The notes beneath the pieces were generated by a model. That model saw only the letters and a program-made list of their open reading frames with translations. It made no database searches and was not told the DNA's origin. This document shows positions 26,067-35,037 of a DNA stretch of 64,000 bases, piece by piece. Each line of letters starts with the position of its first letter. Position 1 is the first letter of the stretch. The position numbers were made by a program, and so were the translations under genes. Origin of the DNA: an uncultured Bacteroidales bacterium (GTDB taxonomy: Bacteria > Bacteroidota > Bacteroidia > Bacteroidales > UBA932); contig ONII01000009.1 in assembly GCA_900317845.1 (NCBI GenBank), forward strand, positions 51,285 to 115,284, in the 5' to 3' direction.

Positions 26067-26905
26067 CAGAATAGATTTTGGAAACGGTTAGGAATACGGA
26101 CCACAATTTTAAGCCCCAGCATGCCCGGTTTGTTCCAGGCATAGGGCGGACGGAAAAGGGCTTGCAGGCGGCGAGCCAGCCGGGTCCAGCGGTCAAAATC
26201 GCGGGCCTTGAGTTCCGTCACCAGGCGGATGGCGCGCGAGCGCTTTTGCATGTGCTTGCCCCAACCCTGTGCCAGACGGTCCTTGTCCCGGAAGCGGTCC
26301 TCCAGGCGTTTCATGTCAAAGTAGCCAAAGTGGAACAAATACAAATCCTTGGCTATATGGAAGTTATGTCCCTTGATCCGATGAAAGCCACTGCCCCAGG
26401 TAAGGGGCGCCGCCAAGATGGACGGCTTGGTGTAACGCGTGCCAATCTGGGCATAATGCCGCTGGTTCAGGAAGGGTTTGTCTTCCGTAATGTCCGCTTC
26501 CTCACCCAGTTTTTGGCCAAAATCCAGCCCCAGGGCCGACAGGGAGCCGTTCACCCGGATACCGCTCAGGTACTCCAGCAGGGTTTTTCCAAGTTTGGGA
26601 TCCACCACCACAAACTCGTCCGCATCTACGCCGATGACAAGGTCGTACCCGCCGGCAAGGAGTTCCGCCGCCTTCCCGGAGAGGAACTTGAGCCGGCCTT
26701 TCTCGGCCGACACCACCTGCGTCCCTATCTTTTCCACCGCACAGGCATGCGTGCCCGCACAGAAGGGCGCCACCTGCTGGTCCAGGCCATCGTAGAAGAT
26801 ATACAGATGCTCTTTTCCGCCCAGTTCCCGGGAATAGTATTCCACCCACTTGCGCAGGTAGAAATCGTCGTTACGGACCATGGTAATGGCGGCAATCTTT
26901 TTCAT
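26066..26905 (-). CDS. Glyco_tranf_2_4 type glycosyltransferase
   Basis: 279 residues beginning [28 protein letters not shown], with VIGVDADEFVVV as the DxD-like metal motif and a SGFHRIKGHNFHIAKDLYLFHFGYFD segment; this is the PF13704 pattern found in many capsule and LPS gene clusters. Its start overlaps the uvrA stop by 4 bp (ATGA), so it is translated together with uvrA. A GT directly coupled to a DNA-repair gene is unusual. Confidence 0.82.
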   Translation of the reverse strand: MKKIAAITMVRNDDFYLRKWVEYYSRELGGKEHLYIFYDGLDQQVAPFCAGTHACAVEKIGTQVVSAEKGRLKFLSGKAAELLAGGYDLVIGVDADEFVVVDPKLGKTLLEYLSGIRVNGSLSALGLDFGQKLGEEADITEDKPFLNQRHYAQIGTRYTKPSILAAPLTWGSGFHRIKGHNFHIAKDLYLFHFGYFDMKRLEDRFRDKDRLAQGWGKHMQKRSRAIRLVTELKARDFDRWTRLARRLQALFRPPYAWNKPGMLGLKIVVRIPNRFQNLF

Positions 26906-29796
26906 ACGCGTAAGTATTTGGCAGTAAACGTATTCCCCTTGGCGGCAAGGTCTTCCGGCCTGCCGGCGAACACCACTTCCCCGCCCCGGTCTCCGGCATC
27001 CGGACCCAGGTCGATCACCCAGTCTGCGCTGCGGATTACATCCAGGTTGTGCTCTACCACAATGACGGTATGGCCCTTGCCGATAAGGACGTCGAACGCC
27101 TTCAGGAGCTTCTCTACATCGTAGAAATGCAGGCCGGTGGTGGGCTCGTCAAAGATAAAGAGGATGCGCTCCCGCCCGCCTTCTGCCAGCGAGAGGAAAT
27201 AGGCCAGCTTGATGCGCTGGCTTTCGCCGCCGGAAAGGGTGCTGGAAGGCTGTCCCAGCTTGATATAGCCAAGGCCCACGTCGACCAGCGGCTGTAACTT
27301 GGCGGCAATGGTTTTGGCGGCATCTTCCTTTTGGGCGCCAAAGAAGGCGATGGCCTCTTCCACGCTCATGTTCAGGATGTCGTCCACATTCTTGTCCTGG
27401 TATTTCACCTCCAGGATTTCCGGCTTGAAGCGCTTGCCGCCGCAGCTTTCGCACACCATGGTGACATCGGCCATGAACTGCATGCCAATCCGCACAAAAC
27501 CGTCTCCCTGGCATTCCGGGCAGCGGCCGCCGTCCTGGTTGAAGGAGAAATACGACGGCGTGAAGCCGTTGATTTTGGCATATTGCTGCTCGCTCAGGAG
27601 CTTGCGGATATCGTCATAGATTTTCAGGTACGTGACGGCGTTGGAACGGCTGCTTTTGCCGATAGGGTTCTGGTCCACGTATTCCACGCGCGTGATGCGG
27701 CTCAGGTCCCCCGCCAGGCCTTTGAACGTGCCCGGAAGGTCCCCGGTCTCGTTGATGCGCCGGTGCAGGGCCGGATACAGGATATCTCCCACCAGCGAGC
27801 TTTTGCCGCTGCCGGACACGCCCGTAACCACCGTGAAAGCGTTGAGCGGGAACTGCACGTCAATGTCCTTGAGGTTGTTCTGCATGGCCCCCTGCACGGT
27901 GATGGAATAGTGCCAGGGATTCTTTTCCCGCACGTACGGCTTGCGGATGCCCGCCAGGTACTGCAGGGTGAGCGAGCGCTCTGTCATCCCGAGCGAAGCG
28001 TTTGTCATCCCGAGCGAAGTCGAGGGATCTCCCTGAAACACCACTTCTCCCCCATTCACGCCGGCCTTGGGCCCCAGGTCGATGAGGCAGTCTGCCGCAC
28101 GGATAATCTCCGGGTCATGCTCCACCACCACCACCGTATTTCCAATGTCCCTCAGGCGCTTAAGGACGGCAATAAGCCGGTCCGTATCCCGCGGATGCAG
28201 GCCGATGGAAGGCTCGTCCAGGATGTACATGGACCCCACCAGGGAGCTTCCCAGGGCCGTTACCAGGTTCACCCGCTGGCTTTCTCCGCCGGATAGGGTG
28301 TTCATGGTGCGGCTGAGGGTGAGATACCCCAGCCCCACGTCCTGGATGCACTGGAGGCGGTAGCAGATTTCCTCAATGGCCTTTCCGGCAACGCCCAGTT
28401 CATACTCCGTGAGAGGTACCCGGTCGGAGCCGGGTATGACGTCATGACCGGCTTGACCGGTCATCTCCTGGAACCAGACCAGGAGCTCCTCCACGGTCAT
28501 GGAGAGGAGGTCGTGGATGGTTTTTCCGCCTATTTTCACATACAGGGCCTCTTTCCGCAGGCGGCTGCCGCCACAGGCGTGGCAGGTGGTGCGGCCGGAA
28601 TAGCGGCTGAGCATGTATTTGTACTGAATTTTATAACGATTGGCTTCTACCCACTCGAAGAACTCGTTGATGCCCACGATGGTGCTCTCGTCGCCCATGG
28701 TGGAACGGGCGTCCCACAGGGTGCGTTTTTGCGCGTCCGTGAGCTTGCAGTAAGGCTCAAATATGGGGATGCCATACTTATCGGCATTCTTTACAACCTG
28801 GTCCTTGAACCAGCCCATTTTTTCTCCCCGCCAGCAGGCGATAGCGCCGTCGTAAATGCTTTTGGTCTTGTCCGGGACCACCAGGTCCTCGCTCACGCCC
28901 ACAATCTTACCCAGTCCGCCGCACACCGGGCACGCGCCCAACGGCGAGTTAAAGCTGAAGAGGTATTCGTCCGGTTGCCGGAAGGTAAGGCCGTCCCGCT
29001 CGAAACGCGAGCAAAAGCGAATCAGACCCCCGATCAGGTCGGGGGTGACGTCATGCCCGGCTTGACCGGGCATCTCCCACAAGGCCATGTCGCCGCCTCC
29101 TTTGTCGAAGGCGGTCTGGATGGAGGCATGAAGCCGCGTGCGAAGATCATCGTCCAGCGCACCCCGTACCTTGACGCGGTCTACCAGAAGCCATAGGCCT
29201 TCCGGGTACTTGCCGTCCATTTGCATGACGTCCTCAATGGCGTAGAGGGTACCATCGGCCGGAGAAAACAGGCGGCCAAAACCCTCTTCCTTGAGCGCGA
29301 GCATGAGTTCCACCTGGTCCTGGCGGCTATCCCAATGGAGGTCCGCCAGAATGTACCACGCCCCTTCCGTGAGGGCTTCCAGCACATCCTTGACGGTATG
29401 GGCCTTCACCTCTTCCCCGCTCACGGGCGAATAGGTGCGGCCAATGCGGGCGAACAGGATGCGCAGGTAGTCGTAGATTTCCGTGGTGGTGGCCACGGTG
29501 GAACGCGGGTTGCGAATGTTCACCTTTTGCTCGATGGCAATGGCCGGTGGAATGCCTTCTATGGCATCTACGTCCGGTTTTACCATGCGGCCCAGGAACT
29601 GCCGGGCATAGGAGGAAAGGCTTTCTGCAAAGCGGCGCTGGCCCTCTGCAAAGAGGGTGTCAAAGGCCAGGGAACTTTTTCCGCTGCCGCTCACGCCGGT
29701 AATGACAACCAGCCGGTTACGGGGGATTTCCACCGTAATGTTTTTCAGGTTGTTTACCCGGGCGTTTTTAATGATGATGTTTCCTTCTACCGGCAT
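26902..29796 (-). CDS. uvrA: Excinuclease ABC subunit UvrA with palindrome-encoded inserts
   Basis: 964-residue damage-recognition ATPase of nucleotide-excision repair. Two ABC modules are complete: first Walker [17 protein letters not shown] (about 31-46) with signature [11 protein letters not shown], second Walker [17 protein letters not shown] with [11 protein letters not shown]. Zinc modules CPVCGG, CHACGG and CPEC...CESCGG are present. Three short inserts stand out at about residues 241-257, 444-460 and 589-605; all are encoded by palindromic or direct repeats and lie in loops. A TACCTTTG box is 8 bp upstream, right after the NusG-like gene's stop. Confidence 0.97.
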   Translation of the reverse strand: MPVEGNIIIKNARVNNLKNITVEIPRNRLVVITGVSGSGKSSLAFDTLFAEGQRRFAESLSSYARQFLGRMVKPDVDAIEGIPPAIAIEQKVNIRNPRSTVATTTEIYDYLRILFARIGRTYSPVSGEEVKAHTVKDVLEALTEGAWYILADLHWDSRQDQVELMLALKEEGFGRLFSPADGTLYAIEDVMQMDGKYPEGLWLLVDRVKVRGALDDDLRTRLHASIQTAFDKGGGDMALWEMPGQAGHDVTPDLIGGLIRFCSRFERDGLTFRQPDEYLFSFNSPLGACPVCGGLGKIVGVSEDLVVPDKTKSIYDGAIACWRGEKMGWFKDQVVKNADKYGIPIFEPYCKLTDAQKRTLWDARSTMGDESTIVGINEFFEWVEANRYKIQYKYMLSRYSGRTTCHACGGSRLRKEALYVKIGGKTIHDLLSMTVEELLVWFQEMTGQAGHDVIPGSDRVPLTEYELGVAGKAIEEICYRLQCIQDVGLGYLTLSRTMNTLSGGESQRVNLVTALGSSLVGSMYILDEPSIGLHPRDTDRLIAVLKRLRDIGNTVVVVEHDPEIIRAADCLIDLGPKAGVNGGEVVFQGDPSTSLGMTNASLGMTERSLTLQYLAGIRKPYVREKNPWHYSITVQGAMQNNLKDIDVQFPLNAFTVVTGVSGSGKSSLVGDILYPALHRRINETGDLPGTFKGLAGDLSRITRVEYVDQNPIGKSSRSNAVTYLKIYDDIRKLLSEQQYAKINGFTPSYFSFNQDGGRCPECQGDGFVRIGMQFMADVTMVCESCGGKRFKPEILEVKYQDKNVDDILNMSVEEAIAFFGAQKEDAAKTIAAKLQPLVDVGLGYIKLGQPSSTLSGGESQRIKLAYFLSLAEGGRERILFIFDEPTTGLHFYDVEKLLKAFDVLIGKGHTVIVVEHNLDVIRSADWVIDLGPDAGDRGGEVVFAGRPEDLAAKGNTFTAKYLRV
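27983..28030. repeat. Duplicated GTCATCCCGAGCGAAG element inside uvrA
   Basis: Two exact copies of the 16-mer at 27983-27998 and 28004-28019, followed by TCGAGGGATCTCC. They encode the repeated peptide SLGMT in UvrA (about residues 589-605). A different family from the CCGG palindromes. Confidence 0.8.
28417..28464. repeat. In-frame double palindrome inside uvrA (copy 2)
   Basis: TACCCGG/CCGGGTA (28417-28436) and ATGACCGG, CTTGA, CCGGTCAT (28444-28464). Encodes EMTGQAGHD and IPGSDRV in UvrA. Confidence 0.85.
29026..29073. repeat. In-frame double palindrome inside uvrA (copy 1)
   Basis: ACCCCCGA/TCGGGGGT (29026-29046) and ATGCCCGG, CTTGA, CCGGGCAT (29053-29073). Encodes EMPGQAGHD and TPDLIGG in UvrA. 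Confidence 0.85.
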
Positions 29797-29803
29797 ATCG
29801 GTA

Positions 29804-29811
29804 CAAAGGTA
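29804..29811 (-). promoter_or_regulatory. -7 box before uvrA
   Basis: TACCTTTG on the minus strand immediately after the NusG-like stop and 7 bp before the uvrA ATG; an internal promoter in the run. Confidence 0.5.
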
Positions 29812-30438
29812 CTAAATTTTCTCCAGATTCTGCGGAGGAATATAGGTGGTGGCCACGGCGATGATCCCCTCTATCACCACCAGCAGGCGGCGGTCCCGGC
29901 GGATGCGCTTGATATAGCCTTCTGCGCCCCTCAGCGGGCCTTCCTTTACGCGGACACGGTCTCCGGTGGCATAGCGGGATATGTCGTCATCGGCATAGAA
30001 TTCCAGGCCCTTGGAGCCGGCATCTACCACTATGCGGAAGCAGGCCATTTCTTTGTCCGGGATGGAGGCCATTTTTCTTTCGCCGTCCTTGTACGTGCTA
30101 TAGATGTACCCGCGCATGTTGGAGCTGGCATTGCGTTCCTTCAGATAGGTATCTACTTCCAGGAGCTGCTCTTCCGTGCAATGGACAAAGAGAAGTGCGT
30201 TTACCAGCGGCCGGCGCTCATAAATCATGGGCCCTTCCATCACGTAACGGGGATCCTGGTGCTCGGGGGCCTTGGCCAGCCTTTTGCGGGCCAGCATGTG
30301 CGCAATGCCTTTAAGGAGGACTTTTTGAACGGGAAGATAGGTGTCGATGCCCCGGGCGTCCAGATAGGCCTCTACATCGAACACTTTGTTGAAGAAAATC
30401 TTCAACGCATACCATTTCATCTGGGGTGCTTCTTCCAT
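29812..30438 (-). CDS. NusG-like transcription antiterminator (UpxY type)
   Basis: 208 residues: an NGN domain starting [31 protein letters not shown] and a C-terminal KOW-like domain ([22 protein letters not shown]). UpxY-type paralogues promote readthrough of their own, usually first-gene, capsule operons in Bacteroides. ATG 30438 is chosen because TATCTTTG lies just upstream at 30460-30467; longer starts would cross that promoter. It heads a minus-strand run of uvrA and three glycosyltransferases, so it may act on that transcript. Confidence 0.85.
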   Translation of the reverse strand: MEEAPQMKWYALKIFFNKVFDVEAYLDARGIDTYLPVQKVLLKGIAHMLARKRLAKAPEHQDPRYVMEGPMIYERRPLVNALLFVHCTEEQLLEVDTYLKERNASSNMRGYIYSTYKDGERKMASIPDKEMACFRIVVDAGSKGLEFYADDDISRYATGDRVRVKEGPLRGAEGYIKRIRRDRRLLVVIEGIIAVATTYIPPQNLEKI

Positions 30439-30459
30439 GAGGCCAAGTCTTAGGGATTG

Positions 30460-30467
30460 CAAAGATA
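30460..30467 (-). promoter_or_regulatory. -7 box of the nusG-like gene
   Basis: TATCTTTG on the minus strand, 21 bp before the ATG; a TTTG lies about 22 bp further upstream. Confidence 0.6.
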
Positions 30468-30527
30468 CCATTTTTTTTGGTAGGAAAGACAAAGAACAAA
30501 AATATTCTAAATTTTTTTGGAAACCCC

Positions 30528-30557
30528 TTGCAAATTCAAAAATTGTTCGTACCTTTG
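30528..30557 (+). promoter_or_regulatory. -33/-7 promoter of tRNA-Asp
   Basis: TTG at 30528-30530, 19-bp spacer, TACCTTTG at 30550-30557; the tRNA begins at 30589. Confidence 0.7.
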
Positions 30558-30588
30558 CAATCCCGAAAGGGAAGTTCACTGAAAACTT

Positions 30589-30663
30589 GGTGCGGTAGTT
30601 CAGTCGGTTTAGAATACCGGCCTGTCACGCCGGGGGTCGCGAGTTCGAGCCTCGTCCGCACCG
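30589..30663 (+). tRNA. tRNA-Asp (GTC)
   Basis: 75-nt cloverleaf: acceptor GGTGCGG/CCGCACC, discriminator G, anticodon stem CGGCC/GCCGG-type with loop carrying GTC, T-arm GCGAG/TTCGAGC/CTCGT. CCA is not encoded. Confidence 0.93.
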
Positions 30664-30665
30664 CT

Positions 30666-30706
30666 CAAAGGGTTCCAAAGACAACTTTGGGACCCTTTGT
30701 TTTTTA
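30666..30706 (+). terminator. Terminator after tRNA-Asp
   Basis: CAAAGGGTTCCAAAG (30666-30680) pairs with CTTTGGGACCCTTTG (30685-30699), then six T. Confidence 0.92.
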
Positions 30707-31534
30707 GTCTTGTTTCAGGGCGTACACCTGCTCGCGGACGAACTGGGCCCACTGGGTGTCGGTGCGCTCCGGGGTAAAGGTTTGCCAGGAAATGGGCTTT
30801 CCAATCACCATCTTAAAGTGCTGGCCCTTGTAGCGGAAAAGCTCGTCCGGGAGGGTGAGCATTTCCAGATTCAGCTTGATTTTGAAGAATTTGCGGAAGG
30901 CGGCAATGCGGTAAAAGCGCTTGGAGTTGTGGCCGGAGAACCAGACGGGAATCACATCCCGCTGCGTTTCACGGCTTTTGGTAATGAAGGTCTTTTTCCA
31001 CTCCAGGTCCATAATCTGCCCGTCGATTTTGCGGGAGCAGGCGCCGGCCGGGAAATACAACACCTGCCTGTCGCTGCGGAAGGCCTGGTCCAGCAGGACC
31101 GCCAGTTCCCGGGACTGGGCGTTCCCCAGCTTGTTCACCGGAATCAGATAATGGTGTAACTGCTTGATGTGCAGGAGGAAATTATTGGCCGGAACAATCA
31201 CATTGTCCTTATACCTGCGCGCCAGCCACGCAACCTCCAGACCGGCATCGGCCCCACCCAGCGGATGGTTGGAAGCAAAGGTGAAAAGGCCGTCGGAAGG
31301 AATATTCTCCTCCCCTATCACCTCCAGTGATACGCCCAGGTCCTTAAAGAAATCGAACACAAAATCCGGCCCCACCTTCCCTTTGGAGAAATTGCGGTTA
31401 AAGTCTTCTTCGTGGACCAGTTTGCGGATAAACCACATCACCGGCCGCGGAAACAGTTTTCCGTGGTTCACTTTTCTCACAACCGCATTGGTGTCGATGA
31501 GAATGGATTCATTCTGAGGCGTTTCCATAGGCAC
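30704..31534 (-). CDS. Glycerolipid-type acyltransferase (PlsC-like)
   Basis: 276 residues. FTFASNHPLGGADAGLEVAW holds the acyltransferase H-x(4-5)-D site and VLYFPAGACSRK is the phosphate-binding FPEG-like block; IPVWFSGHNSK follows. This is the Bacteroidota branch of PlsC/hemolysin-type lysophospholipid acyltransferases, probably membrane-associated and acting on phosphatidic acid precursors or ornithine/amino lipids. It starts 6 bp after the sodium symporter gene, so the two are cotranscribed. An alternative start is the second Met (31528). Confidence 0.8.
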   Translation of the reverse strand: MPMETPQNESILIDTNAVVRKVNHGKLFPRPVMWFIRKLVHEEDFNRNFSKGKVGPDFVFDFFKDLGVSLEVIGEENIPSDGLFTFASNHPLGGADAGLEVAWLARRYKDNVIVPANNFLLHIKQLHHYLIPVNKLGNAQSRELAVLLDQAFRSDRQVLYFPAGACSRKIDGQIMDLEWKKTFITKSRETQRDVIPVWFSGHNSKRFYRIAAFRKFFKIKLNLEMLTLPDELFRYKGQHFKMVIGKPISWQTFTPERTDTQWAQFVREQVYALKQD

Positions 31535-31540
31535 AAAAAA

Positions 31541-32383
31541 TTATCGTTTCCGGACGATTCCCACATAAATGAGCAGCACCACGTTCATCATCAGCGAATA
31601 CAGGATGGCAGGAATGGCCATTTTTTCATTGGCAAAGATGAACGGACTGGAGGCAATGGCGATGGCCTGCGCGGCATTTTGCATGCCCACCTCAATGACC
31701 ACCGTCCGGCGCTGGCGGGCGTCCGTGCGTACCAGGCGGGACAGCAGGGACGAGCAGCCGATGGCCACCAGGATAAGCGCAGTGACGCATAGGCCCAAAA
31801 TGCCGATATTGTCCAGGATGGTCCGGTGATGCTGGATATAAAAAACGGTGATGAGCACCAGCAACAGCGGGAAAGCGAGCTTTCCGAGTACCTTGTCCGT
31901 CTTTTCCGCCGCCTTGGGCGCGGCATAATGCAGGCCGATGCCCAGAAGCACGGGCAGCAGCATCAGCAGCAAGTTCTGCTTGATAAGGTTCCCTACCGGC
32001 AGCGTAATGCCCACGCTCTCCCCCACCATGTTGGTGGCCACGCTCATAATGAACGGAATGGTAAAGAGCGTGATAACGCTGCTAAGCGCGGTGAGCGTAA
32101 CGGAAAGCGCCACATCCCCGCCGGCCAGTTTGGAAAACACATTGGACGAACTCCCCCCCGGACAACAGGCAATTAAGATAAGGCCGATAAAAAACACCGG
32201 CTCCAGCCTGAACACCCACGCCAGCCCCAACGCGATGGCCGGAAGCAGCACCAGCTGCCCCACCAGCGCCACCACAATGGGCCACGGGTGCGCAAACACC
32301 TTTCCAAAGTCACTGAACTTGAGCGAAAGCCCCAGATCGAACATCAGGAGCGTTAGTATTGGGAGCACAATCCATATAGCCAT
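31541..32383 (-). CDS. Bile acid:sodium symporter (BASS) family protein
   Basis: 280-residue membrane protein with about nine to ten helices. The diagnostic motif LIACCPGGSSSNVFSKLAGGDVALSVTLTALSS (Na+-binding crossover) and GMQNAAQAIAIASS in the second half identify the BASS fold. Substrates range from bile acids to keto-acids and cannot be told here. ATG 32383 fits the first helix, and a TATTTTTG box lies 5 bp upstream. First gene of a two-gene unit with the acyltransferase. Confidence 0.85.
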   Translation of the reverse strand: MAIWIVLPILTLLMFDLGLSLKFSDFGKVFAHPWPIVVALVGQLVLLPAIALGLAWVFRLEPVFFIGLILIACCPGGSSSNVFSKLAGGDVALSVTLTALSSVITLFTIPFIMSVATNMVGESVGITLPVGNLIKQNLLLMLLPVLLGIGLHYAAPKAAEKTDKVLGKLAFPLLLVLITVFYIQHHRTILDNIGILGLCVTALILVAIGCSSLLSRLVRTDARQRRTVVIEVGMQNAAQAIAIASSPFIFANEKMAIPAILYSLMMNVVLLIYVGIVRKR

Positions 32384-32423
32384 TCTGCAAAAATAAACGA
32401 TTCCGCGCAATTAGACAAAAAAA

Positions 32424-32467
32424 GATTCCCCGACTGCTCCGGTCGTTCCGGGCGTAGTCGAGGAATC
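32424..32467 (-). terminator. Terminator built from a dispersed palindrome
   Basis: GATTCCCCGACT (32424-32435) pairs with AGTCGAGGAATC (32456-32467) with one mismatch. On the minus strand it is followed by a T-run, so it can end the transcript of the helix-hairpin-helix gene. Confidence 0.75.
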
Positions 32468-32487
32468 TACTGTGTAGTTAGTAAGAA

Positions 32488-32895
32488 CTAGTAAGTAACT
32501 ACCGGCTCCAGGGCCTTGGCGCCATCGATGTACTTCTGGATTTCTTTTTCCACGGGAGTACGCTTGCACAGGTGCTTGGCCTCGTTGATTTCCAGCATTT
32601 TGGCGGCGAGGTTGGCAGCGTTGCGGTTGCGGAGTTCCTTCACGGTGTCCACACCGGCGGCTTCCAGCAGTTCTGCGAACTGAGGGCCCACACCCTTAAT
32701 ACGGAAAAGGTCTGCGTGATTCACCCAGGTGAGGATGAGGTCTCCGCGGATACCGGTCTTCTCTTCCAGCTCCTTACGGCCTTTGGCGGAAGCGCCGGCG
32801 GCAAGCAGTTTTTCGTCGGTGTCGATACCTACAGCGAGGAGTTTTTCCGCGAAAACAGGGCCAATACCCTGAATGTCAATGATTTTGTAAGCCAT
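32488..32895 (-). CDS. Helix-hairpin-helix protein (DUF4332-like)
   Basis: 135 residues with two HhH units, IDIQGIGPVFAEKLLAVGIDTDEKLL and FRIKGVGPQFAELLEAAGVDTVKELRNR; each has the GIGP/GVGP hairpin of nonspecific DNA-binding HhH motifs. This matches DUF4332-like single-domain proteins. No enzyme domain is attached. The start is ATG 32895 (MAYKIIDIQGIG); a longer reading frame would cross the promoter. Function unknown; binding to DNA or RNA is an inference from the motif. Confidence 0.75.
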   Translation of the reverse strand: MAYKIIDIQGIGPVFAEKLLAVGIDTDEKLLAAGASAKGRKELEEKTGIRGDLILTWVNHADLFRIKGVGPQFAELLEAAGVDTVKELRNRNAANLAAKMLEINEAKHLCKRTPVEKEIQKYIDGAKALEPVVTY

Positions 32896-32939
32896 GGTTA
32901 CGTTAGTTTTTATTAGATTAATGGTTAAATTCGTATCCA

Positions 32940-32947
32940 AAGTTAAA
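32940..32947 (-). promoter_or_regulatory. -7 box of the HhH gene
   Basis: Minus-strand TAACTTTG about 45 bp before ATG 32895; -33 not clear. Confidence 0.45.
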
Positions 32948-32977
32948 AAATTTCGCACAAAAAAGAAAATATTTTCA

Positions 32978-32985
32978 TATATTTG
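32978..32985 (+). promoter_or_regulatory. -7 box of the 33005 gene
   Basis: TATATTTG, 19 bp before ATG 33005; -33 weak. Confidence 0.5.
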
Positions 32986-33004
32986 CAGCAGAGGCTAAAT
33001 ATTT

Positions 33005-33466
33005 ATGGAGACTTTCCCGCTAGATAACGAAAAGGTTTACTTCTCGTCAGACATGCTTACACTGGATTGCGACGGCACTCCCGTGACCTTGAGCATTACG
33101 GAGTGGCTCCACAAAGACCCTGTCCGCATCCACCGGATGATTGTCAAGGAAAAAGTGCTGCAAGTGGATCAGTTTGAAGTATTTGCACCGCTGGTTTCCA
33201 AGCTCAGGAGAGCAGACTACGAGTATTACAAGCGCATTACCGGCCTCAAAATGATCATCGACTTCCCCGGTTACACCTCGGAAATCGAAGCCCGCATCCC
33301 CTACGACACAGACCCTATCGCCTTCTACAAATGGTGGCGCAAGGGCAAAAACGAGCACAGAGTATACCTCTCCCCCGCCTACCAGTTCAAACTGTTCCAG
33401 AAAGTTTACAAGATGGAACCCAAAGTGATGCTCAAAAAAGACATCGACTTTGTGAAAAATTTCTAA
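33005..33466 (+). CDS. Hypothetical protein, 153 residues
   Basis: I do not recognise a family. The protein is soluble, mixed alpha/beta, with no signal peptide or transmembrane helix, and is rich in aromatic and charged residues (ADYEYYKRITGLKMIIDFPGY; IAFYKWWRKGKNEHRVYLSP). Codon use is like the neighbours, and it is followed after 4 bp by the leucine-rich-repeat gene, so it is a real, cotranscribed gene. It heads a plus-strand run that continues into rluA and tcdA. Confidence 0.6.
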   Translation: METFPLDNEKVYFSSDMLTLDCDGTPVTLSITEWLHKDPVRIHRMIVKEKVLQVDQFEVFAPLVSKLRRADYEYYKRITGLKMIIDFPGYTSEIEARIPYDTDPIAFYKWWRKGKNEHRVYLSPAYQFKLFQKVYKMEPKVMLKKDIDFVKNF

Positions 33467-33470
33467 GCCC

Positions 33471-34091
33471 ATGACCCTGGAAGAAGTACTGGCTGTCCCC
33501 ACGGTTCCTACGCAAGCAGAACTGGACAGGGACGTATGGGATGGTGAAAACTGCCTGAGCTATTCTGCCGACGGCAAACGCCTCCTGGATGCGGAGAATT
33601 TTCCCGGAGAAGTTACGGTGCAGGACGGCTGTGAGGTCATCTGCGACAACGTCTTCGCCTTCCAGGACTACATGGCCGGCCGCCGGATTGGCGAGCCCAT
33701 TCCCCTGGAGGACCGCTCCTCATACCTGGAAAAAATCCATCTGCCGGGTTCCATTACGCACATTGGCGCCAACGCCTTTGCCGAATGTGGCGAACTCCTC
33801 CACATCAAACTGCCCACCGGCCTCCTGTACATTGGCGAAAGCGCCTTTGTAGACTGCTGGCAGCTGGAAAAACTGGCCCTGCCCGCCAAAACCATGGCCA
33901 TTGGCCCCCGGGCCTTCCAGGGCTGCATCAACCTGTATCAGGTTAAGCTGAACAAAGCACTGGAGCTGATTGGTACCGACGCCTTCGATGACTGCGAATC
34001 GCTGGAAGCCATCCTCATTCCCCGTGGCAGCAAAGCAAAGTTTAAATCAATGCTGCCCAACAACTTACACAAATTATTGGAAGAAGTATGA
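33471..34091 (+). CDS. Leucine-rich repeat (BspA-like, LRR_5) protein
   Basis: 206 residues with four or five LRR_5 repeats in the C-terminal two thirds (LEKIHLPGSITHIGANAFAECGELLHIKLPTGLLYIGESAFVDC and following), the BspA/TpLRR pattern. No signal peptide is present, unlike surface BspA proteins, so it is probably cytoplasmic. The N-terminal 75 residues are unassigned. Its stop overlaps an ATG (ATGA) that appears to be the original start of the pseudouridine synthase gene. Confidence 0.78.
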   Translation: MTLEEVLAVPTVPTQAELDRDVWDGENCLSYSADGKRLLDAENFPGEVTVQDGCEVICDNVFAFQDYMAGRRIGEPIPLEDRSSYLEKIHLPGSITHIGANAFAECGELLHIKLPTGLLYIGESAFVDCWQLEKLALPAKTMAIGPRAFQGCINLYQVKLNKALELIGTDAFDDCESLEAILIPRGSKAKFKSMLPNNLHKLLEEV

Positions 34092-34158
34092 CAAGTTATA
34101 ACTGCTGGAAACCCTCTTCAGCCTCTTTCCCCAGCAGTCACGCACGTCCGTAAGGAAT

Positions 34159-35037
34159 ATGCTGTCCAAAGGCCAGGTACAGGTGAACGGGGAGGTAAAA
34201 ACCGCCTTTGACCACCCCTTGCGCAAAGGGGACCGCATTGAGATTCTGCCCAAGGGCATTTCCATTGCCCGCGCCACGCGGGAAGACGCCCGGGATGCCG
34301 TGGAAAAGGCCGGCGTCAAAATCCTCTTTGAGGACGAGCATTACCTGGTGGTGGATAAACCCTCGGGGATGCTCAGCGTGTCATCGGCCCATGGGAGCCT
34401 GGCCAAGAGCGGGAAACGGGAACAGACGCTGTATGCCATGCTGAATGCCTATGTGAAGGTGAACAAGCGCATGCAGCGCAAGGAGGACCTCATCAGCGGC
34501 GTTACGCCGGACCGCAGCACCGCCAAGGTGTGGATTGTGCACCGCCTGGACAAAGGCACTTCCGGTGCCGTGGTGTTCGCCAAGGACGAGCGTGCCAAGG
34601 ACCTGCTGCAAAGCAAATGGAAGGAACTGGTGGCCGAGCGCCGCTACGTGGCCTGGCTGGAAGGCAAGGTGGAAAAAGACGCCGGCGCCATCCAAAGCTG
34701 GCTGCTGGAGAGCCCCAAATCCCTGAAAATGAAGTCTTTTGACACGGAAGTCAAAGACGGGCAGCTGGCCATTACGCACTACAAGGTGCTCCAGCGCACC
34801 AAGTACTATTCGGAGGTGGAATTTGAGTTGGAGACCGGCCGCAAAAACCAAATTCGCGTGCATGCGGCGGAGCTGGGCCATCCGGTGGCCGGCGACGACA
34901 AATACGGGGCCCAGACCAATCCCATCAAGCGCCTGGCCCTGCATGCCCATACGCTGGTCTTCCGCAACCCCTACAGCCAGAAGATGGTGCGCTGCACCTC
35001 CCCGCTTCCGGATTCTTTCGCCCGATTTGTCAAATGA
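34159..35037 (+). CDS. RluA-family RNA pseudouridine synthase, S4 domain interrupted at N-terminus
   Basis: 292 residues from the first in-frame ATG. The catalytic motif is VWIVHRLDKGTSGAVVFAK with Asp in HRLDxxTSG; the RKNQIRVHAAELGHPVAGDDKYGA block closes the domain. It is an RluA/C/D-type enzyme, substrate site unknown. The S4 RNA-binding domain is cut short: upstream in the same frame the bases still encode LLETLFSLFPQQSRTSVRN, but a TAA precedes it and no start codon is present. An ATG at 34088 overlapping the previous stop would join this reading with one extra base, suggesting a 1-nt deletion near 34101. Confidence 0.85.
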   Translation: MLSKGQVQVNGEVKTAFDHPLRKGDRIEILPKGISIARATREDARDAVEKAGVKILFEDEHYLVVDKPSGMLSVSSAHGSLAKSGKREQTLYAMLNAYVKVNKRMQRKEDLISGVTPDRSTAKVWIVHRLDKGTSGAVVFAKDERAKDLLQSKWKELVAERRYVAWLEGKVEKDAGAIQSWLLESPKSLKMKSFDTEVKDGQLAITHYKVLQRTKYYSEVEFELETGRKNQIRVHAAELGHPVAGDDKYGAQTNPIKRLALHAHTLVFRNPYSQKMVRCTSPLPDSFARFVK

